From an uncultured Pseudocitrobacter sp. (GTDB taxonomy: Bacteria; Pseudomonadota; Gammaproteobacteria; Enterobacterales; Enterobacteriaceae), in the NCBI GenBank assembly GCA_913778145.1, contig CAJYVI010000059.1, forward strand, positions 1 to 64,000: a stretch of DNA of 64,000 nt, in the 5' to 3' direction. The notes under the pieces were generated by a model. That model saw nothing but the letters and a program-made list of their open reading frames with translations, had not been told where the DNA came from and did not search any database. Of this stretch, positions 1 to 10,125 are shown piece by piece (position 1 is the stretch's first letter; each line of letters begins with the position of its first letter). The position numbers and the translations under genes were made by a program.

Positions 1-173
1 GTGCCGGTAAACAAGGTGATATAACCGCGCACGATCCAGACCAGCACCGGCGTTTTTAGCGTCAGGATGATGGTGAAAATCAGCGACAGGATCAGCGCCA
101 CCGCAATGGACGCCACGGTCAGCGTCAGGCTGGTGTGCAGCCCTTTCATCAGTTCCGGTAAATACTCGAGCAT
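1..173 (-). CDS. artM: ArtM, arginine ABC transporter permease (N-terminal part only)
   Basis: Partial gene running off the left edge; about 57 N-terminal residues are visible, beginning [12 protein letters not shown] and containing the first hydrophobic membrane segment. ArtM pairs with ArtQ as the inner-membrane channel of the arginine importer driven by ArtP. The start codon overlaps the artQ stop by one base (TGATG on the minus strand), the usual sign of translational coupling in this operon. The rest of the gene and any artJ lie outside the window. Confidence 0.93.
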   Translation of the reverse strand, partial: MLEYLPELMKGLHTSLTLTVASIAVALILSLIFTIILTLKTPVLVWIVRGYITLFTG

Positions 174-889
174 CAGCCTGGTCTCCGTTCGAAGCGAGTG
201 GTACGCAGGTCAATGCGTTTAAGGATGTACTGGCTGAGCAGGGTGATCACCAGATAAATCGCCGCCGCGACGATATACCAGGTAAACGGCTCCTGTGTAC
301 GCGTGGCGATACTTTTGGTTTGCAGCATTAAATCGTTCACGCTAATCAGCGATACCAGCGCGGTATCTTTCAGCAGCACCAGCCACTGGTTACCAAGCCC
401 CGGCAGCGCATGACGCCACATTTGCGGCATGACAAGGCGGAAGAAAATTGCCGCTTTCGACAGGCCCAGCGCCTGGCCGGATTCCCATTGGCCAATCGGC
501 ACCGCTTTCAGCGCGCCGCGCAGGGTTTGTGAAGCATAGGCGGCATACAACAGCGACAGCGCAATCACGCCGCACAGGAACGGGCTAACGTCGAAGTTTT
601 CGATCTGCATCTGCACCGGAATTTGGACCACGCCAAGGTTAAGCGTGAAACCGTCCGACAGCATCAGCAGCAGCTGTGAGGAACCGAAATAGATAAACAG
701 GACCACCAGAATTTCCGGCAGCCCACGCAAAATGGTCACGATAGCCGAGCCAATCCACGCGACAGGACGCCATTTTGCAGACTCCCATACCGCGAAGAAC
801 ATCGCCAGCGCCAGCCCGATGACCAGAGCACAAACGGCAAGGCCGACGGTCATCCCGGCGGCGCTTGCTAATGGAAAAAATTCGTTCAT
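173..889 (-). CDS. artQ: ArtQ, arginine ABC transporter permease
   Basis: Protein of 238 residues, the family's normal length, with several hydrophobic segments and the permease EAA-type loop (around [20 protein letters not shown]). It forms the inner-membrane translocation path for L-arginine together with ArtM. It sits six bases after artI and overlaps artM by one base, so all art genes are read as one minus-strand operon starting at artP. High similarity to the E. coli protein as I remember it; no anomaly seen. Confidence 0.96.
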   Translation of the reverse strand: MNEFFPLASAAGMTVGLAVCALVIGLALAMFFAVWESAKWRPVAWIGSAIVTILRGLPEILVVLFIYFGSSQLLLMLSDGFTLNLGVVQIPVQMQIENFDVSPFLCGVIALSLLYAAYASQTLRGALKAVPIGQWESGQALGLSKAAIFFRLVMPQMWRHALPGLGNQWLVLLKDTALVSLISVNDLMLQTKSIATRTQEPFTWYIVAAAIYLVITLLSQYILKRIDLRTTRFERRPG

Positions 890-895
890 CAGATC

Positions 896-1627
896 TTACT
901 TCTGGAACCATTTGCTGTAGATGGTTTGATAAGTGCCATCTTTTTTCACTTTTTCCAGGGCTGCGTTGAATTTCTGCTGCAGCTCGGTGTTGCCCTGACG
1001 AACCGCAATGCCAAGGCCAGTGCCGAAGTAGTCTTTATCCGTCACTTTATCGCCGATGGCCGCCAGTTTGTCGTTGGCTTTCAGCCATTCGTTCACCACG
1101 GCAGAGTCGCCGAAGACCGCATCGATACGACCGTTTTGCAGATCCAGCTTCGCATTCTGATAGCTGTCGTAAGGCACGGTGGTGATTTCCGGATGTTTAT
1201 CCATGATGAATTTCTGGTGAGTGGTGCCGTTCTGTACGCCCACTTTCTTGCCTTTCAGCGCATCAATGCTGGCGACTTTACCCTGCTGGCCGATGAACAG
1301 CGCAGAGTTGTCATAGTACGGGGTGGTGAAAAGAACCTGTTTTTCACGCTCAGGCGTGATGTCCATCCCGGCCATTACCGCGTCAACGCGACGGAATTTC
1401 AGGCTCGGGATCAGGCTATCGAAAGACTGGTTGGAGAAGGTGCAGGTGGCATCGATCTCTTTACACAGCGCGTTCGCCAGGTCGACGTCAAAACCAACAA
1501 TCTTGTTGTTCGCATCCATCGATTCGAACGGAGGATAGGAGGCTTCGGTCGCGAAACGGATGGTCTGAGCAGCGCCAGCGGAAAGACTTACGCTTGCGAG
1601 CAGTGCGGCAATCAGTACTTTTTTCAT
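896..1627 (-). CDS. artI: ArtI, periplasmic arginine-binding protein
   Basis: 243-residue solute-binding protein with an N-terminal signal peptide (MKKVLIAALLASVSLSAGAA, cleavage after AxA) followed by a bacterial extracellular solute-binding type 3 fold (FATEASYPPFES, DVDLANALCKE, GMDITPEREK). It delivers substrate to ArtQM. I chose ATG at 1627, giving the MKKVL start; an in-frame ATG two codons upstream (1633) is possible but places the start very close to the purine-rich stretch. ArtI lies 20 bases after artP in the same operon. ArtI rather than ArtJ is called from operon position and residue agreement. Confidence 0.95.
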   Translation of the reverse strand: MKKVLIAALLASVSLSAGAAQTIRFATEASYPPFESMDANNKIVGFDVDLANALCKEIDATCTFSNQSFDSLIPSLKFRRVDAVMAGMDITPEREKQVLFTTPYYDNSALFIGQQGKVASIDALKGKKVGVQNGTTHQKFIMDKHPEITTVPYDSYQNAKLDLQNGRIDAVFGDSAVVNEWLKANDKLAAIGDKVTDKDYFGTGLGIAVRQGNTELQQKFNAALEKVKKDGTYQTIYSKWFQK

Positions 1628-1647
1628 GGTCATTGTCCCGGGTCTCT

Positions 1648-2376
1648 TCAGTGAGAAAGGTAATTCTTAAACGCTTCAGTCTGTGGATGGGTAAAGCAGC
1701 TGTTATCGCCCTGTTCGACAATATAGCCGTTTTCCATGTACACCACGCGGCTGGCGGTTTTACGCGCCACTTCCACTTCGTGGGTGACGATCACCTGTGT
1801 AATGTTGGTTTCCGCCAGTTCGCGAATAATGCTGACGATCTGGGCGGTGATTTCCGGGTCGAGGGCCGCGGTCGGTTCATCAAACAGCAGAACCTGCGGT
1901 TCCATCATCAGCGCGCGGGCAATTGCCACACGCTGTTGCTGACCACCCGAAAGGTGCAGCGGATAACGATCGCTATAGGGCTTCAGACGTAAACGTTCGA
2001 GCAGTTTCTCGGCGCGCGCCATGGCATTTTCTTTGCTCAGGCCCAGCACGCGGCAGGGCGCTTCAATCAGGTTTTGCACAACGGTGAGATGCGGCCAGAG
2101 ATTATACTGCTGGAACACCATGCCGACGTTCTGGCGCAGTTCGCGAATCGCTTTATCCGACGGCGCTTTCGCGAAATCAAAATGATTACCGGCGATGCTC
2201 AGCGTGCCGGAGCGCGGCATCTCAAGGAGATTCAGCACGCGCAGCAGCGAGCTCTTACCCGCGCCGCTTGGCCCCAGCAGTACCAGTGTTTCACCCTGCG
2301 GGCACTCAAGCGTGATGTCGAACAGCGCCTGGTGCGCGCCGTAGAAGCAGTTAATGCCGTTTAATTTAATGCTCAT
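1648..2376 (-). CDS. artP: ArtP, arginine ABC transporter ATPase
   Basis: 242-residue ATP-binding subunit. Walker A is GPSGAGKSS near residues 35-43, the signature is [15 protein letters not shown], and Walker B is [12 protein letters not shown]. It powers arginine import by the ArtQM channel. First gene of the minus-strand operon artP-artI-artQ-artM, so the promoter must lie above 2376. In E. coli this operon is repressed by ArgR with arginine; a weak ARG-box-like palindrome is present at 2576-2589. Confidence 0.96.
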   Translation of the reverse strand: MSIKLNGINCFYGAHQALFDITLECPQGETLVLLGPSGAGKSSLLRVLNLLEMPRSGTLSIAGNHFDFAKAPSDKAIRELRQNVGMVFQQYNLWPHLTVVQNLIEAPCRVLGLSKENAMARAEKLLERLRLKPYSDRYPLHLSGGQQQRVAIARALMMEPQVLLFDEPTAALDPEITAQIVSIIRELAETNITQVIVTHEVEVARKTASRVVYMENGYIVEQGDNSCFTHPQTEAFKNYLSH

Positions 2377-2575
2377 CGATACTCGTCAAGATGCGTTAGC
2401 TGTAGGTACTTACCCTGAACGTGCGTTCAGCGGCTCACTCAGTTGCTGCGGTAACCAAAGGTTTCGGCAGAATAACCTTCTGCTTAAACCGGCTTTGACC
2501 GCTCATTATGTAACGAAAATGTTGCTAAACTCTCGAAGGTTTTCAGCAATTGAGGCCGCAAATAGTACCTTTGAC

Positions 2576-2589
2576 AGAATAGTTATGCA
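2576..2589. promoter_or_regulatory. possible ARG box (ArgR operator) upstream of artP
   Basis: The palindrome AGAATAGTTATGCA has the ARG-box form (TGAAT-N4-ATTCA) with one mismatch per half-site. It lies about 200 bases upstream of the artP start in an A/T-rich region. ArgR operators normally come as two boxes three bases apart; I could not find a good second box, so this is weak. Confidence 0.3.
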
Positions 2590-2680
2590 ATATTTGTGCG
2601 TTAAAACTTAAATATAAACCAGCGTTACACTTAAAGTTAGCACAAAATGTTGGGTGGGCGAGGCGGGAGGCAGAAATGTC

Positions 2681-2700
2681 GGCATTCCTCACGGAATGCC
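2681..2700 (-). terminator. hairpin after ybjP, possible terminator
   Basis: Perfect 8-bp stem GGCATTCC/GGAATGCC with a four-base TCAC loop, 39 bases beyond the ybjP stop on the minus strand. The following sequence is only moderately T-rich, so termination is plausible but not certain. Confidence 0.4.
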
Positions 2701-2738
2701 AGACAATTTACCCAAGTGATGGTTGATGCACGGGAGGG

Positions 2739-3254
2739 TTAGCGTTTTTCCAGCGACTGGCGCAGCGTACCGGCTGGCGCATGCACGCTGCCGCCCAGAT
2801 AACGCACATCATCAATGGCCCAGCACTGGCCTTCGCGAATCATCAGCACTTCGTCCTGCCAGCTTTGCGTACCCTGCTTGAGGCTGACGCGCAGAGGAAT
2901 ATTGCGCGCATCGGTATTTGGAATGGTGGATGCGCTGGCGACGGTGGCGCTGTCTGCAGGCGTGGTGCGGCTGGAGAACGGATCGGACTGCAGCAGGGCG
3001 CTGTGGCTGGCGTCGCTACGGTTGTCATTAAGCAATTTCGCCAGATCGTCGCTCAGATAAGGGCGCAGCGCCGTGAGGTCATTATTGCGATGCTGAATGC
3101 GATAATCGTAAAACTTTTGTGCCACGGCGTCCGGCCCGCCTTCCACGCAGGGCCCGCTTCGCGTACCGATATCTTTAAAGGCTGGCGTCACGGTGGTACA
3201 GGCGCTCAGCAGCATGACGCCAGGGAGGAGGAGTGCAAGAGTGGAGTAGCGCAT
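2739..3254 (-). CDS. ybjP: YbjP, outer-membrane-type lipoprotein
   Basis: 171-residue lipoprotein of unknown role. The start MRYSTLALLLPGVMLLSAC gives a signal peptide ending in the lipobox LSAC with Cys19 as the lipidated residue. The residue after it is threonine, not aspartate, so sorting to the outer membrane by the Lol pathway is expected. A longer in-frame open reading frame extends to 3560, but only the ATG at 3254 gives the lipoprotein signal and the length of the E. coli homologue. Divergent from ybjQ. Confidence 0.9.
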   Translation of the reverse strand: MRYSTLALLLPGVMLLSACTTVTPAFKDIGTRSGPCVEGGPDAVAQKFYDYRIQHRNNDLTALRPYLSDDLAKLLNDNRSDASHSALLQSDPFSSRTTPADSATVASASTIPNTDARNIPLRVSLKQGTQSWQDEVLMIREGQCWAIDDVRYLGGSVHAPAGTLRQSLEKR

Positions 3255-3435
3255 AATTTTTCCTTTTAAGCAGCTCAACACATCCTCCTTCAAACGTGTC
3301 GTTTGTGCGATGCAGTCTGAAGGATTTGTGTATACGATTATGATGGAATCCCTTTCCAAGCATAGCGTATCAGCCTGATAATGGCAGTGTATGATTGACG
3401 CTAAGGCATTGAACGTTAAAAGAAGGAGTACAACG

Positions 3436-3759
3436 ATGCAATTCTCAACCACCCCGACGCTGGAAGGCCAGACCATTGTGGAATATTGCGGCGTGGTCAC
3501 CGGTGAAGCGATTCTCGGGGCCAATATCTTTCGCGATTTCTTCGCCGGCATTCGCGACATCGTGGGCGGTCGTTCCGGTGCCTATGAAAAAGAGCTGCGT
3601 AAAGCGCGTGAAATCGCTTTTCAGGAGCTGGGCGAGCAGGCAAAAGCGCTGGGTGCAGACGCCATTGTCGGCATCGACATCGATTATGAAACTGTCGGCA
3701 AAGACAGCAGCATGCTGATGGTGAGCGTCAGCGGCACGGCGGTGAAAACGCGCCGATGA
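3436..3759 (+). CDS. ybjQ: YbjQ, UPF0145 family protein
   Basis: 107-residue small soluble protein of the YbjQ/UPF0145 (DUF74) family, which assembles into pentamers in solved structures; function is not established. Start chosen at the ATG at 3436, nine bases after the strong AAGGAG at 3422-3427; an earlier in-frame ATG at 3391 adds 15 residues without a ribosome site. The stop overlaps the amiD start as ATGA, indicating co-translation with amiD. Confidence 0.92.
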   Translation: MQFSTTPTLEGQTIVEYCGVVTGEAILGANIFRDFFAGIRDIVGGRSGAYEKELRKAREIAFQELGEQAKALGADAIVGIDIDYETVGKDSSMLMVSVSGTAVKTRR

Positions 3760-4586
3760 AACGTTTCCTGACGCTGGCTTTACTCGCGAGCCTTCTGGTG
3801 GGCTGCGCGGGCGAAAAGGGCGTGATAGACAAAACCGGGTATCAGCTTGATACCCGCCATCCGGCGCAGGCCGCGTATCCACGCGTAAAAGTGCTGGTGA
3901 TTCACTACACGGCGGACGATTTCAATGTCTCGCTGGCGACGCTCACCGATAAACATGTCAGCTCGCATTATCTCATACCTGACGTGCCGCCCGTGCACAA
4001 CGGGAAACCGCGTATCTGGCAATTAGTGCCGGAAGACAAACTTGCCTGGCATGCCGGAGTTAGCTTCTGGCGCGGCGCTACGCGGATTAACGACACTTCC
4101 GTGGGTATCGAACTTGAGAACCGCGGCTGGCAGAAAACGGCGGACGTGAAGCATTTTGCACCGTTCTCGCCGTCACAGATTGAGGCGCTGATCCCGCTGG
4201 CGAAAGATATCATTGCCCGTTACGACATCCAGCCGCAGAACGTAGTGGCGCACGCGGACATCGCCCCGCAGCGCAAAGATGATCCCGGCCCGCTCTTCCC
4301 GTGGCAGCAGCTTGCCGCCCAGGGGATCGGCGCCTGGCCGGATTCGCAACGAGTCGCGTTTTATCTGAACGGACGCTCGCCGTATCAGCCCGTGGATACC
4401 TCCGGGTTACTCGGTCTGTTGTCCCGCTATGGTTACGAAGTGACGCCGGATATGACGCCCGCACAGCAGAAAAGGGTGATTATGGCGTTCCAGATGCACT
4501 TCCGCCCGGCGTTGTGGAATGGCGTAGCGGATGCGCAAACCCAGGCGATAGCGGAAGCGTTGCTGGAGAAATATGGGCAGGGGTGA
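3756..4586 (+). CDS. amiD: AmiD, zinc N-acetylmuramoyl-L-alanine amidase (lipoprotein)
   Basis: 276-residue amidase_2 family enzyme that cuts the MurNAc-L-alanine bond in peptidoglycan and anhydro-muropeptides. The signal peptide ends in the lipobox LVGC with Cys17, pointing to an outer-membrane anchor facing the periplasm. Zinc ligands visible are His50 (VIHYTADD), His166 and Asp176 ([14 protein letters not shown]), with Glu119 as the expected catalytic residue. A C-terminal peptidoglycan-binding region follows from about residue 200. Four-base overlap with ybjQ. A REP element follows the stop. Confidence 0.95.
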   Translation: MKRFLTLALLASLLVGCAGEKGVIDKTGYQLDTRHPAQAAYPRVKVLVIHYTADDFNVSLATLTDKHVSSHYLIPDVPPVHNGKPRIWQLVPEDKLAWHAGVSFWRGATRINDTSVGIELENRGWQKTADVKHFAPFSPSQIEALIPLAKDIIARYDIQPQNVVAHADIAPQRKDDPGPLFPWQQLAAQGIGAWPDSQRVAFYLNGRSPYQPVDTSGLLGLLSRYGYEVTPDMTPAQQKRVIMAFQMHFRPALWNGVADAQTQAIAEALLEKYGQG

Positions 4587-4618
4587 TGGCTTGTGCCGGG
4601 GGCCAAGGTTTGATAAAC

Positions 4619-4650
4619 GTAGGCCCGATAAGCGAAGCGCCATCGGGCAT
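4619..4650. repeat. REP (palindromic unit) between amiD and ybjS
   Basis: Inverted repeat GGCCCGAT...ATCGGGC with the internal AAGCG/GCGC pattern typical of enterobacterial REP elements, placed between the convergent ends of amiD and ybjS. Single copy; it could form a stable stem that protects or ends either transcript. Confidence 0.8.
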
Positions 4651-4658
4651 TTCCACCT

Positions 4659-5672
4659 CTAGCGGTGCAGCTTCCCGTGATCTTCCAGCCACTCGGCGGT
4701 GCGCACGATACCTTCGTTCAGCGTCACAATCGGCGCGTAACCCAGCTCTTCTTTCGCGCGGGTGATATCCAGCGTGAAATCAAAGTTCAGCTTTGACACG
4801 CCATAGTGGGTGAGTGCTGGCTCTTTGGCAGATTTATTGCCAAAACGCTCCATGCTGCGCGCCACCATATCCAGCATCGGGTAGGGCACGGAACGGATCC
4901 GGCACTTGATCTCCAGCTCATCAATTAAACGTTCAACGATGCTGCGTAAGGTGCGCGGTTCATCGTTGGTGAGGTTGTAGGCTCGACCCGACGGCAGGTT
5001 GTCGCAGGCAGGCTGGCTTGCCAGCCACATGGCATGTACCACGTTTTCATAATAGGTCATATCGACCATCGCATGGCCCCCGCGCGGCAGCAGCACGCTG
5101 CCGTAGTGGTGCATCATTTGCGCCAGGCGCGGAATAAACACTTTATCGTGCGGCCCGAAAATACTTTGCGGGCGCAGAATGGTGAAACGCGTATTCGGGT
5201 TAGCCTGTGCCAGCAACTGGATGACTTCTTCACCCGCGGCCTTGCTGCGGGCAAATTCGCAGGCAAAACGGTGAGGACGAAAATCTTCTTTGATATCGCG
5301 ATGGTGGTGATAATCGAAATAGAGTGAGGGAGAAGAGATATGAATAAAGTTGCGCACGCCCCAGGCCACGGCCCATTCGCCAAGACGGCGCGTGGCGCGC
5401 ACGTTAGCGAGGTCAAACGCTTCCTGGGTTCCCCACGGAGACGTAAAGCTGGAGCAGTGCCACAGCGTATCGACACCGGCGAGCATCACCTTCGCCTGAG
5501 AAGAGACCAGTTCCGTTAAATCGGCGTGGACGAACTCCGCACCCATTTTCTCCAGCAGTTTGCCCATCGCCTCATTGCGACCGCTCGCTCTGACGCTGAT
5601 GCCTTTGTTGCGCAAATACTCGACAGCATTTCTGCCGAGCCCGCTGGTCGCGCCGGTAACCAGTACCTTCAT
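4659..5672 (-). CDS. ybjS: YbjS, NAD(P)-dependent extended SDR / epimerase family
   Basis: 337-residue Rossmann-fold protein. The dinucleotide motif [11 protein letters not shown] is at residues 7-17, and the body matches NAD-dependent epimerase / 3-beta-hydroxysteroid dehydrogenase-like extended SDRs ([21 protein letters not shown]). The substrate is unknown. It is followed upstream on the same strand by ybjT and ltaE, and this cluster keeps the E. coli order. An 85-base gap separates it from ybjT, so it may have its own promoter. Confidence 0.9.
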   Translation of the reverse strand: MKVLVTGATSGLGRNAVEYLRNKGISVRASGRNEAMGKLLEKMGAEFVHADLTELVSSQAKVMLAGVDTLWHCSSFTSPWGTQEAFDLANVRATRRLGEWAVAWGVRNFIHISSPSLYFDYHHHRDIKEDFRPHRFACEFARSKAAGEEVIQLLAQANPNTRFTILRPQSIFGPHDKVFIPRLAQMMHHYGSVLLPRGGHAMVDMTYYENVVHAMWLASQPACDNLPSGRAYNLTNDEPRTLRSIVERLIDELEIKCRIRSVPYPMLDMVARSMERFGNKSAKEPALTHYGVSKLNFDFTLDITRAKEELGYAPIVTLNEGIVRTAEWLEDHGKLHR

Positions 5673-5757
5673 ATCAATCCACTGTGTAAAAAGAATTTCG
5701 TGCGCATTTTTCCGTGAATTTCACTCTCATGCAATGGGAAACTAAGAAGAAATGAGC

Positions 5758-7200
5758 TTATGCCTCTTTTTTGCCCGTGATTTCTTCTGCAAGCCTGGCA
5801 ATTCGCCGCGCCATACCGCGGAAAATGAACAAATGCGCGGGGATCATTAACAGCCAGTAGAGTAATCCTGGCATACCGTGCGGATGCCACCAGGCGCGAA
5901 CGTCAAGTTCACGATGATCGCCCTTATCCACCAGCGTAAAACTGAGTCGCCCCAGACCGGGTGCCTTCATGCCAAACAGCAGCGTGAGTTGTTTTTCTGG
6001 CTCGACGATAATCACTTTCCAGCTGTCGACACTGTCGCCCGTTTTCAGCCGCGCGTGCGCCGGGCGGCCTTTCGCCAGTTTATGCCCCACCAGCAAATCC
6101 ATAGCGGCGCGCGTCTTCCACAGAAAATTGCCAAAGAAATAACCTTCGCGACCGCCCAGTCGATTCACTACCTGCCACAAGGCCGCGAGGCTTGCCGGGG
6201 TTTTGACCGTATAACCCGCCTGTTTGGCAAAATAGCCATACTCAGGCCGCCAGCGGGCAAACGCGTGTTCGTCGTAGCCCCAGTCGCTGGAGTTCACCAG
6301 CTTCTTTTCCTCTTCCAGCGTCTGGCGCACGGCGTCATCAAACGTGGTCAGTTTTTGCGGGATCAACGCGCGAAGCTCGCGATCGTCTGCCAGAAGATCG
6401 TGCTTTAAACCCTGGATCAGCGCTTTTGCAATCGTCGGCGGGACAGAGGTGATCACGTTTAAGAACCACACCGAGATCCAGCTTGTCGGGAAAGGAATGG
6501 GAATTAACAGACGATGACGCCCGCTTACCGCCATAAAGCGCTCAAATTGCTGCTGATAGGTCAGCTCTTCCGGGCCTGCCGCTTCTAAAACGCGATGCTC
6601 TGAGGCCGGATGCTCCAGCAACCCCGCCAGATAGACCAGCAGGTTTTCCAGGGCAATCGGCGTCGTGCGCGAGCGCACCCAGCGCGGCGGCGTCAGCACG
6701 GGCAGGTTGTAAACCATATCGCGCATCACTTCGAAAGCAGCAGAGCCTGCGCCGACAATGATCCCGGCGCGCAGTTCGGTGAGCGGAATGCCCGCTTCAC
6801 GCAGGATATCTCCGGTTGCCTGACGGGCGCGCAGATGCTCGGATTGTTTGTGTGCGGGAGCCTGTAATGAGCTTAAAAAGATTATCTGCTTAACGGGAAC
6901 CTGACGTAACGCATCGCGCACGTTCAGCGCTACCTGACGTTCATGGGCGAGAAAGTCACGGCTTTCGCCCATGCCGTGCACCAGGTAATAGAGTGTATCT
7001 ACGCCCTCAAGCAGGGCGGGAAGGGTAACCGGCCATTCCAGATCGAGCGAATGACAGGTCACGCCTGGAAGCTGCTGCTTTTCCAGACGTTCGATGCGCC
7101 GCGCCGCCGCACGCACGGTGTAGCCGCGCGCGCTCAGTTCCGCCACCAGATGCTGGCCGATATACCCACTTGCACCGAGGACTAAAACGGTTTGCGGCAC
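5758..7200 (-). CDS. ybjT: YbjT, NAD(P)-binding SDR protein with DUF2867 domain
   Basis: 480-residue predicted inner-membrane-associated protein. The N-terminal NAD(P)-binding half begins [22 protein letters not shown] (GxxGxxG at residues 9-15); the C-terminal part (about 330-480) resembles the DUF2867 SRPBCC-like domain and ends with a hydrophobic stretch ([20 protein letters not shown]). No defined reaction. Ten bases downstream of ltaE on the same strand, so probably co-transcribed with it. Confidence 0.88.
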   Translation of the reverse strand: MPQTVLVLGASGYIGQHLVAELSARGYTVRAAARRIERLEKQQLPGVTCHSLDLEWPVTLPALLEGVDTLYYLVHGMGESRDFLAHERQVALNVRDALRQVPVKQIIFLSSLQAPAHKQSEHLRARQATGDILREAGIPLTELRAGIIVGAGSAAFEVMRDMVYNLPVLTPPRWVRSRTTPIALENLLVYLAGLLEHPASEHRVLEAAGPEELTYQQQFERFMAVSGRHRLLIPIPFPTSWISVWFLNVITSVPPTIAKALIQGLKHDLLADDRELRALIPQKLTTFDDAVRQTLEEEKKLVNSSDWGYDEHAFARWRPEYGYFAKQAGYTVKTPASLAALWQVVNRLGGREGYFFGNFLWKTRAAMDLLVGHKLAKGRPAHARLKTGDSVDSWKVIIVEPEKQLTLLFGMKAPGLGRLSFTLVDKGDHRELDVRAWWHPHGMPGLLYWLLMIPAHLFIFRGMARRIARLAEEITGKKEA

Positions 7201-7210
7201 GTCACTCTCC

Positions 7211-8212
7211 TTATTGGGCTAAAAACGCTTTCCAGTGGCTGACCACGTCGTGAAGCTGCTCGCGGCTGATGTCAAGATGCGTCACCAGACGCACAATTGG
7301 CGAGGCATTAATCAGCACATCACGTTCGCGCATATGCACGCCCAGCGCCGCAGCCTGCGCGTCGCCCACGCGGACAAACAGCATGTTGGTGTCATGGCGC
7401 ATCACGTCCGCGCCGATTTCTCGCAGTTGCTCTGCCAGCCAGGCAGCATTGTCGTGATCGTCCTGCAAACGTGCGACGTTATTTTTCAACGCATAAAGCC
7501 CGGCGGCGGCCAGAATCCCGGCCTGACGCATACCGCCGCCGGTCATTTTACGCCAGCGCATTGCACGTTTGATGTAGTCATGATTGCCGACCAGCAATGA
7601 GCCGACGGGCGTGCCGAGACCTTTTGAGAGGCAAATAGTGAACGAATCGCAATACTGCGCGATCTCTTTCAACTCACATCCATACTCCACCACGGCGTTG
7701 AAAATACGTGCGCCGTCGACGTGCAGCCCGAGCTGACGTTCACGGGTGAATTCCCACGCCTGGCGCAGATAGTCGCGCGGCAGCACTTTGCCGTTATGGG
7801 TGTTTTCAATGCTCAGCAGTTTGGTGCGTGCAAAGTGAATATCATCGGCTTTAATTTTCGCCGCCACTTTATCGAGCGGCAGCGTGCCATCTGCAGCGGC
7901 GTCAATCGGCTGCGGCTGAATACTGCCCAGCACCGCCGCGCCGCCAGCTTCATACAGATAGTTATGCGCACCCTGGCCGACGATGTACTCCTCACCGCGC
8001 TCGCAGTGGCTGAGCAGCGCCACCAGGTTCGCCTGGGTGCCGGTGGGTAAAAAGAGGGCGGCGTCCTTTCCGGCAAGACTGGCAGCGTAACGCTGGAGTT
8101 CATTGACGGTAGGGTCGTCGCCATAAACGTCATCCCCGACCGGGGCGGCCATCATCTCTTCGAGCATGGCGCGGCTCGGCCGGGTAACGGTATCACTGCG
8201 TAAATCGATCAT
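7211..8212 (-). CDS. ltaE: LtaE, low-specificity L-threonine aldolase
   Basis: 333-residue PLP enzyme cleaving L-threonine and L-allo-threonine to glycine and acetaldehyde. The PLP-binding lysine is Lys197 in [13 protein letters not shown], and the fold-type I pattern [10 protein letters not shown] lies just before it. Start at ATG 8212 with GGAAATG-type sequence upstream. Lies 36 bases after poxB and 10 before ybjT, an arrangement conserved with E. coli; likely one transcript from the poxB promoter or its own. Confidence 0.94.
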   Translation of the reverse strand: MIDLRSDTVTRPSRAMLEEMMAAPVGDDVYGDDPTVNELQRYAASLAGKDAALFLPTGTQANLVALLSHCERGEEYIVGQGAHNYLYEAGGAAVLGSIQPQPIDAAADGTLPLDKVAAKIKADDIHFARTKLLSIENTHNGKVLPRDYLRQAWEFTRERQLGLHVDGARIFNAVVEYGCELKEIAQYCDSFTICLSKGLGTPVGSLLVGNHDYIKRAMRWRKMTGGGMRQAGILAAAGLYALKNNVARLQDDHDNAAWLAEQLREIGADVMRHDTNMLFVRVGDAQAAALGVHMRERDVLINASPIVRLVTHLDISREQLHDVVSHWKAFLAQ

Positions 8213-8248
8213 GACATTTCCTTGTAACTGAGGAGAATGTCGATAGTT

Positions 8249-9967
8249 TTACCTGAGCCAGTTGGTTTTCGCTAGCTCCATTACTTCATCGCCGCGTCCG
8301 TTAATAATGGCGCGCAGCATGTAAAGGCTGAAGCCTTTAGCCTGCTCCAGTTTAATCTGCGGCGGCATTGCCAGCTCTTCTTTGGCGACCACCACATCGA
8401 CCAGCACCGGGCCGTCGATGCTGAACGCTTTCTGAATCGCTTCATCGACGTCAGCAGATTTTTCTACGCGGATGCCCGGAATACCGCAGGCTTCGGCGAT
8501 GCGGGCGAAATTGGTGTCGTGCAGCTCGGTGCCATCGGTGAGGTAACCGCCCGCTTTCATTTCCATCGCCACAAAGCCGAGTACGCTGTTGTTAAAGACG
8601 AAAATTTTCACCGGCAGTTTCATCTGCACAACGGAGAGAAAATCGCCCATCAGCATGCTAAATCCGCCGTCGCCGCACATCGCTACCACCTGACGGCCAG
8701 GGTGAGTTGCCTGTGCGCCCAGCGCCTGCGGCATGGCATTCGCCATCGAACCGTGGTTAAACGAACCGATGAGGCGGCGCTTGCCGTTCATTTTCAGGTA
8801 ACGCGCGGCCCAGACGGTTGGCGTGCCGACATCGCAGGTGAAGATGGCATCATCGGCAGCGAAATGGCTGATTTGCTGCGCCAGATACTGCGGGTGAATG
8901 GCTTTATCGCTGGGTTTGGCGAGGTCATCAAGCCCCTTGCGCGCATCGCGATAGTGCTCCAGCGCTTTATCCAGGAAGCGGCGATCGGTTTTCTCTTCCA
9001 GCTTCGGCAGCAGGGCGCGGAGTGTCGATTTAATATCGCCAACCAGCGCCATATCAACCTTACTGTGCGCGCCAATGCTGGCGGGGTTGATATCAATCTG
9101 GATGATTTTTGCATCTGTTGGGTAGAACGGGCGATACGGGAACTGTGTGCCGAGCAGGATCAGCGTGTCGGCGTTCATCATGGCGTGGAAGCCCGATGAG
9201 AAGCCAATCAGCCCGGTCATGCCCACATCGTAAGGGTTGTCGTACTCGACGTGCTCTTTACCGCGCAGGGCGTGAACAATCGGCGCTTTCAGTTTGGCCG
9301 CGAATTCGACCAGCTCTTTATGCGCCCCGGCACAGCCGCTGCCGCACAGGAAGGCGATATTGCTGGAGTAGCGCAGCAGTTGCGCCAGTTTATCAAGTTC
9401 TGCTTCAGCGGGCGTCACCACCGGAAGCGGGGCGTGATACCAGTGGCTGCTGGCGCTTTCCGGCGCGGCTTTGAGCGCCACGTCGCCCGGAAGCACTACC
9501 ACCGATACACCGCGATTCAGCACGGCTTTACGCATAGCAATCGCCAGCACCTGGGGAATTTGTTCGGGTGACGAAACCAGCTCGCAGTAGTGGCTGCATT
9601 CGCGGAAAAGTTCTTGTGGATGTGTTTCCTGGAAATAGCCGCTGCCGATTTCGCTCGACGGGATATGTGCGGCAATCGCCAGCACCGGCACGTGGTTGCG
9701 ATGACAATCAAACAAGCCGTTGATTAAATGCAGGTTACCTGGCCCGCATGACCCGGCGCAGACGGCGAGTTCGCCAGTGAGCTGTGCTTCTGCGCCCGCA
9801 GCAAAGGCGGCAACTTCTTCGTGACGTGTGGGCATCCAGTCGATAGTGCCCATTCTGTTGAGGCTGTCACTCAGACCGTTTAACGAGTCGCCGGTGACGC
9901 CCCAGATGCGTTTAACGCCTGCCTGTTCAAGGGTTTTGGCAATGTAAGCAGCAACGGTTTGCTTCAT
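8249..9967 (-). CDS. poxB: PoxB, pyruvate:ubiquinone oxidoreductase
   Basis: 572-residue thiamine diphosphate- and FAD-dependent enzyme that oxidatively decarboxylates pyruvate to acetate and CO2, feeding electrons to ubiquinone. The ThDP motif is visible as GDGGFSM followed about 25 residues later by NN (FVFNNSVLG). The C-terminal amphipathic tail ([20 protein letters not shown]) is the membrane-binding peptide. Start chosen at ATG 9967 ([10 protein letters not shown]) after AGGAGA; a longer frame to 10003 lacks a ribosome site. Typically an RpoS-dependent stationary-phase gene; see the -10-like element at 10002-10009. Confidence 0.97.
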   Translation of the reverse strand: MKQTVAAYIAKTLEQAGVKRIWGVTGDSLNGLSDSLNRMGTIDWMPTRHEEVAAFAAGAEAQLTGELAVCAGSCGPGNLHLINGLFDCHRNHVPVLAIAAHIPSSEIGSGYFQETHPQELFRECSHYCELVSSPEQIPQVLAIAMRKAVLNRGVSVVVLPGDVALKAAPESASSHWYHAPLPVVTPAEAELDKLAQLLRYSSNIAFLCGSGCAGAHKELVEFAAKLKAPIVHALRGKEHVEYDNPYDVGMTGLIGFSSGFHAMMNADTLILLGTQFPYRPFYPTDAKIIQIDINPASIGAHSKVDMALVGDIKSTLRALLPKLEEKTDRRFLDKALEHYRDARKGLDDLAKPSDKAIHPQYLAQQISHFAADDAIFTCDVGTPTVWAARYLKMNGKRRLIGSFNHGSMANAMPQALGAQATHPGRQVVAMCGDGGFSMLMGDFLSVVQMKLPVKIFVFNNSVLGFVAMEMKAGGYLTDGTELHDTNFARIAEACGIPGIRVEKSADVDEAIQKAFSIDGPVLVDVVVAKEELAMPPQIKLEQAKGFSLYMLRAIINGRGDEVMELAKTNWLR

Positions 9968-10001
9968 GGTTTTCCATCTCCTGAAATGTGATATCGCTAA
10001 C

Positions 10002-10009
10002 AAGTTTAG
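10002..10009 (-). promoter_or_regulatory. sigma-S-like -10 element of poxB
   Basis: On the minus strand CTAAACTT resembles the RpoS extended -10 (CTATACTT-like) and lies about 35 bases upstream of the poxB ATG. Established knowledge: poxB of E. coli is RpoS dependent. Exact start site is inference. Confidence 0.5.
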
Positions 10010-10075
10010 TCAAAGATGGCGGTTGTGCTTTTTATTTTCCCTTTGATTTGTATGGTTTTATGTCAATACATAAAA

Positions 10076-10110
10076 AAACGGTCATCGTTTCCGATGACCG
10101 TTTCTGTTTT
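10076..10110 (-). terminator. intrinsic terminator of hcp-hcr
   Basis: Perfect 9-bp stem CGGTCATCG/CGATGACCG (10079-10100) with loop TTTC. On the minus strand it is followed by a run of seven T (complement of 10072-10078), and T-rich sequence flanks the other side as well. It lies just past the hcr stop and before the poxB promoter. Confidence 0.85.
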
Positions 10111-10125
10111 GGCAGTTCCAGACGT

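Larger units (their letters stand above)
2377..2738. other. artP upstream / ybjP downstream intergenic region
   Basis: A 362-base gap without a convincing gene. It should hold the artP promoter, probably in the A/T-rich stretch around 2500-2640, and the end of the ybjP transcript. A weak ARG-box-like palindrome (2576-2589) and a perfect 8-bp hairpin (2681-2700) are listed separately. Short open frames across it on the plus strand have no ribosome binding site or recognisable product. Confidence 0.6.

Noticed and set aside
4587..4658. A terminator or small RNA between amiD and ybjS
   Set aside because: The inverted repeat carries the REP signature and lacks a T-run, so it is better explained as a REP element.
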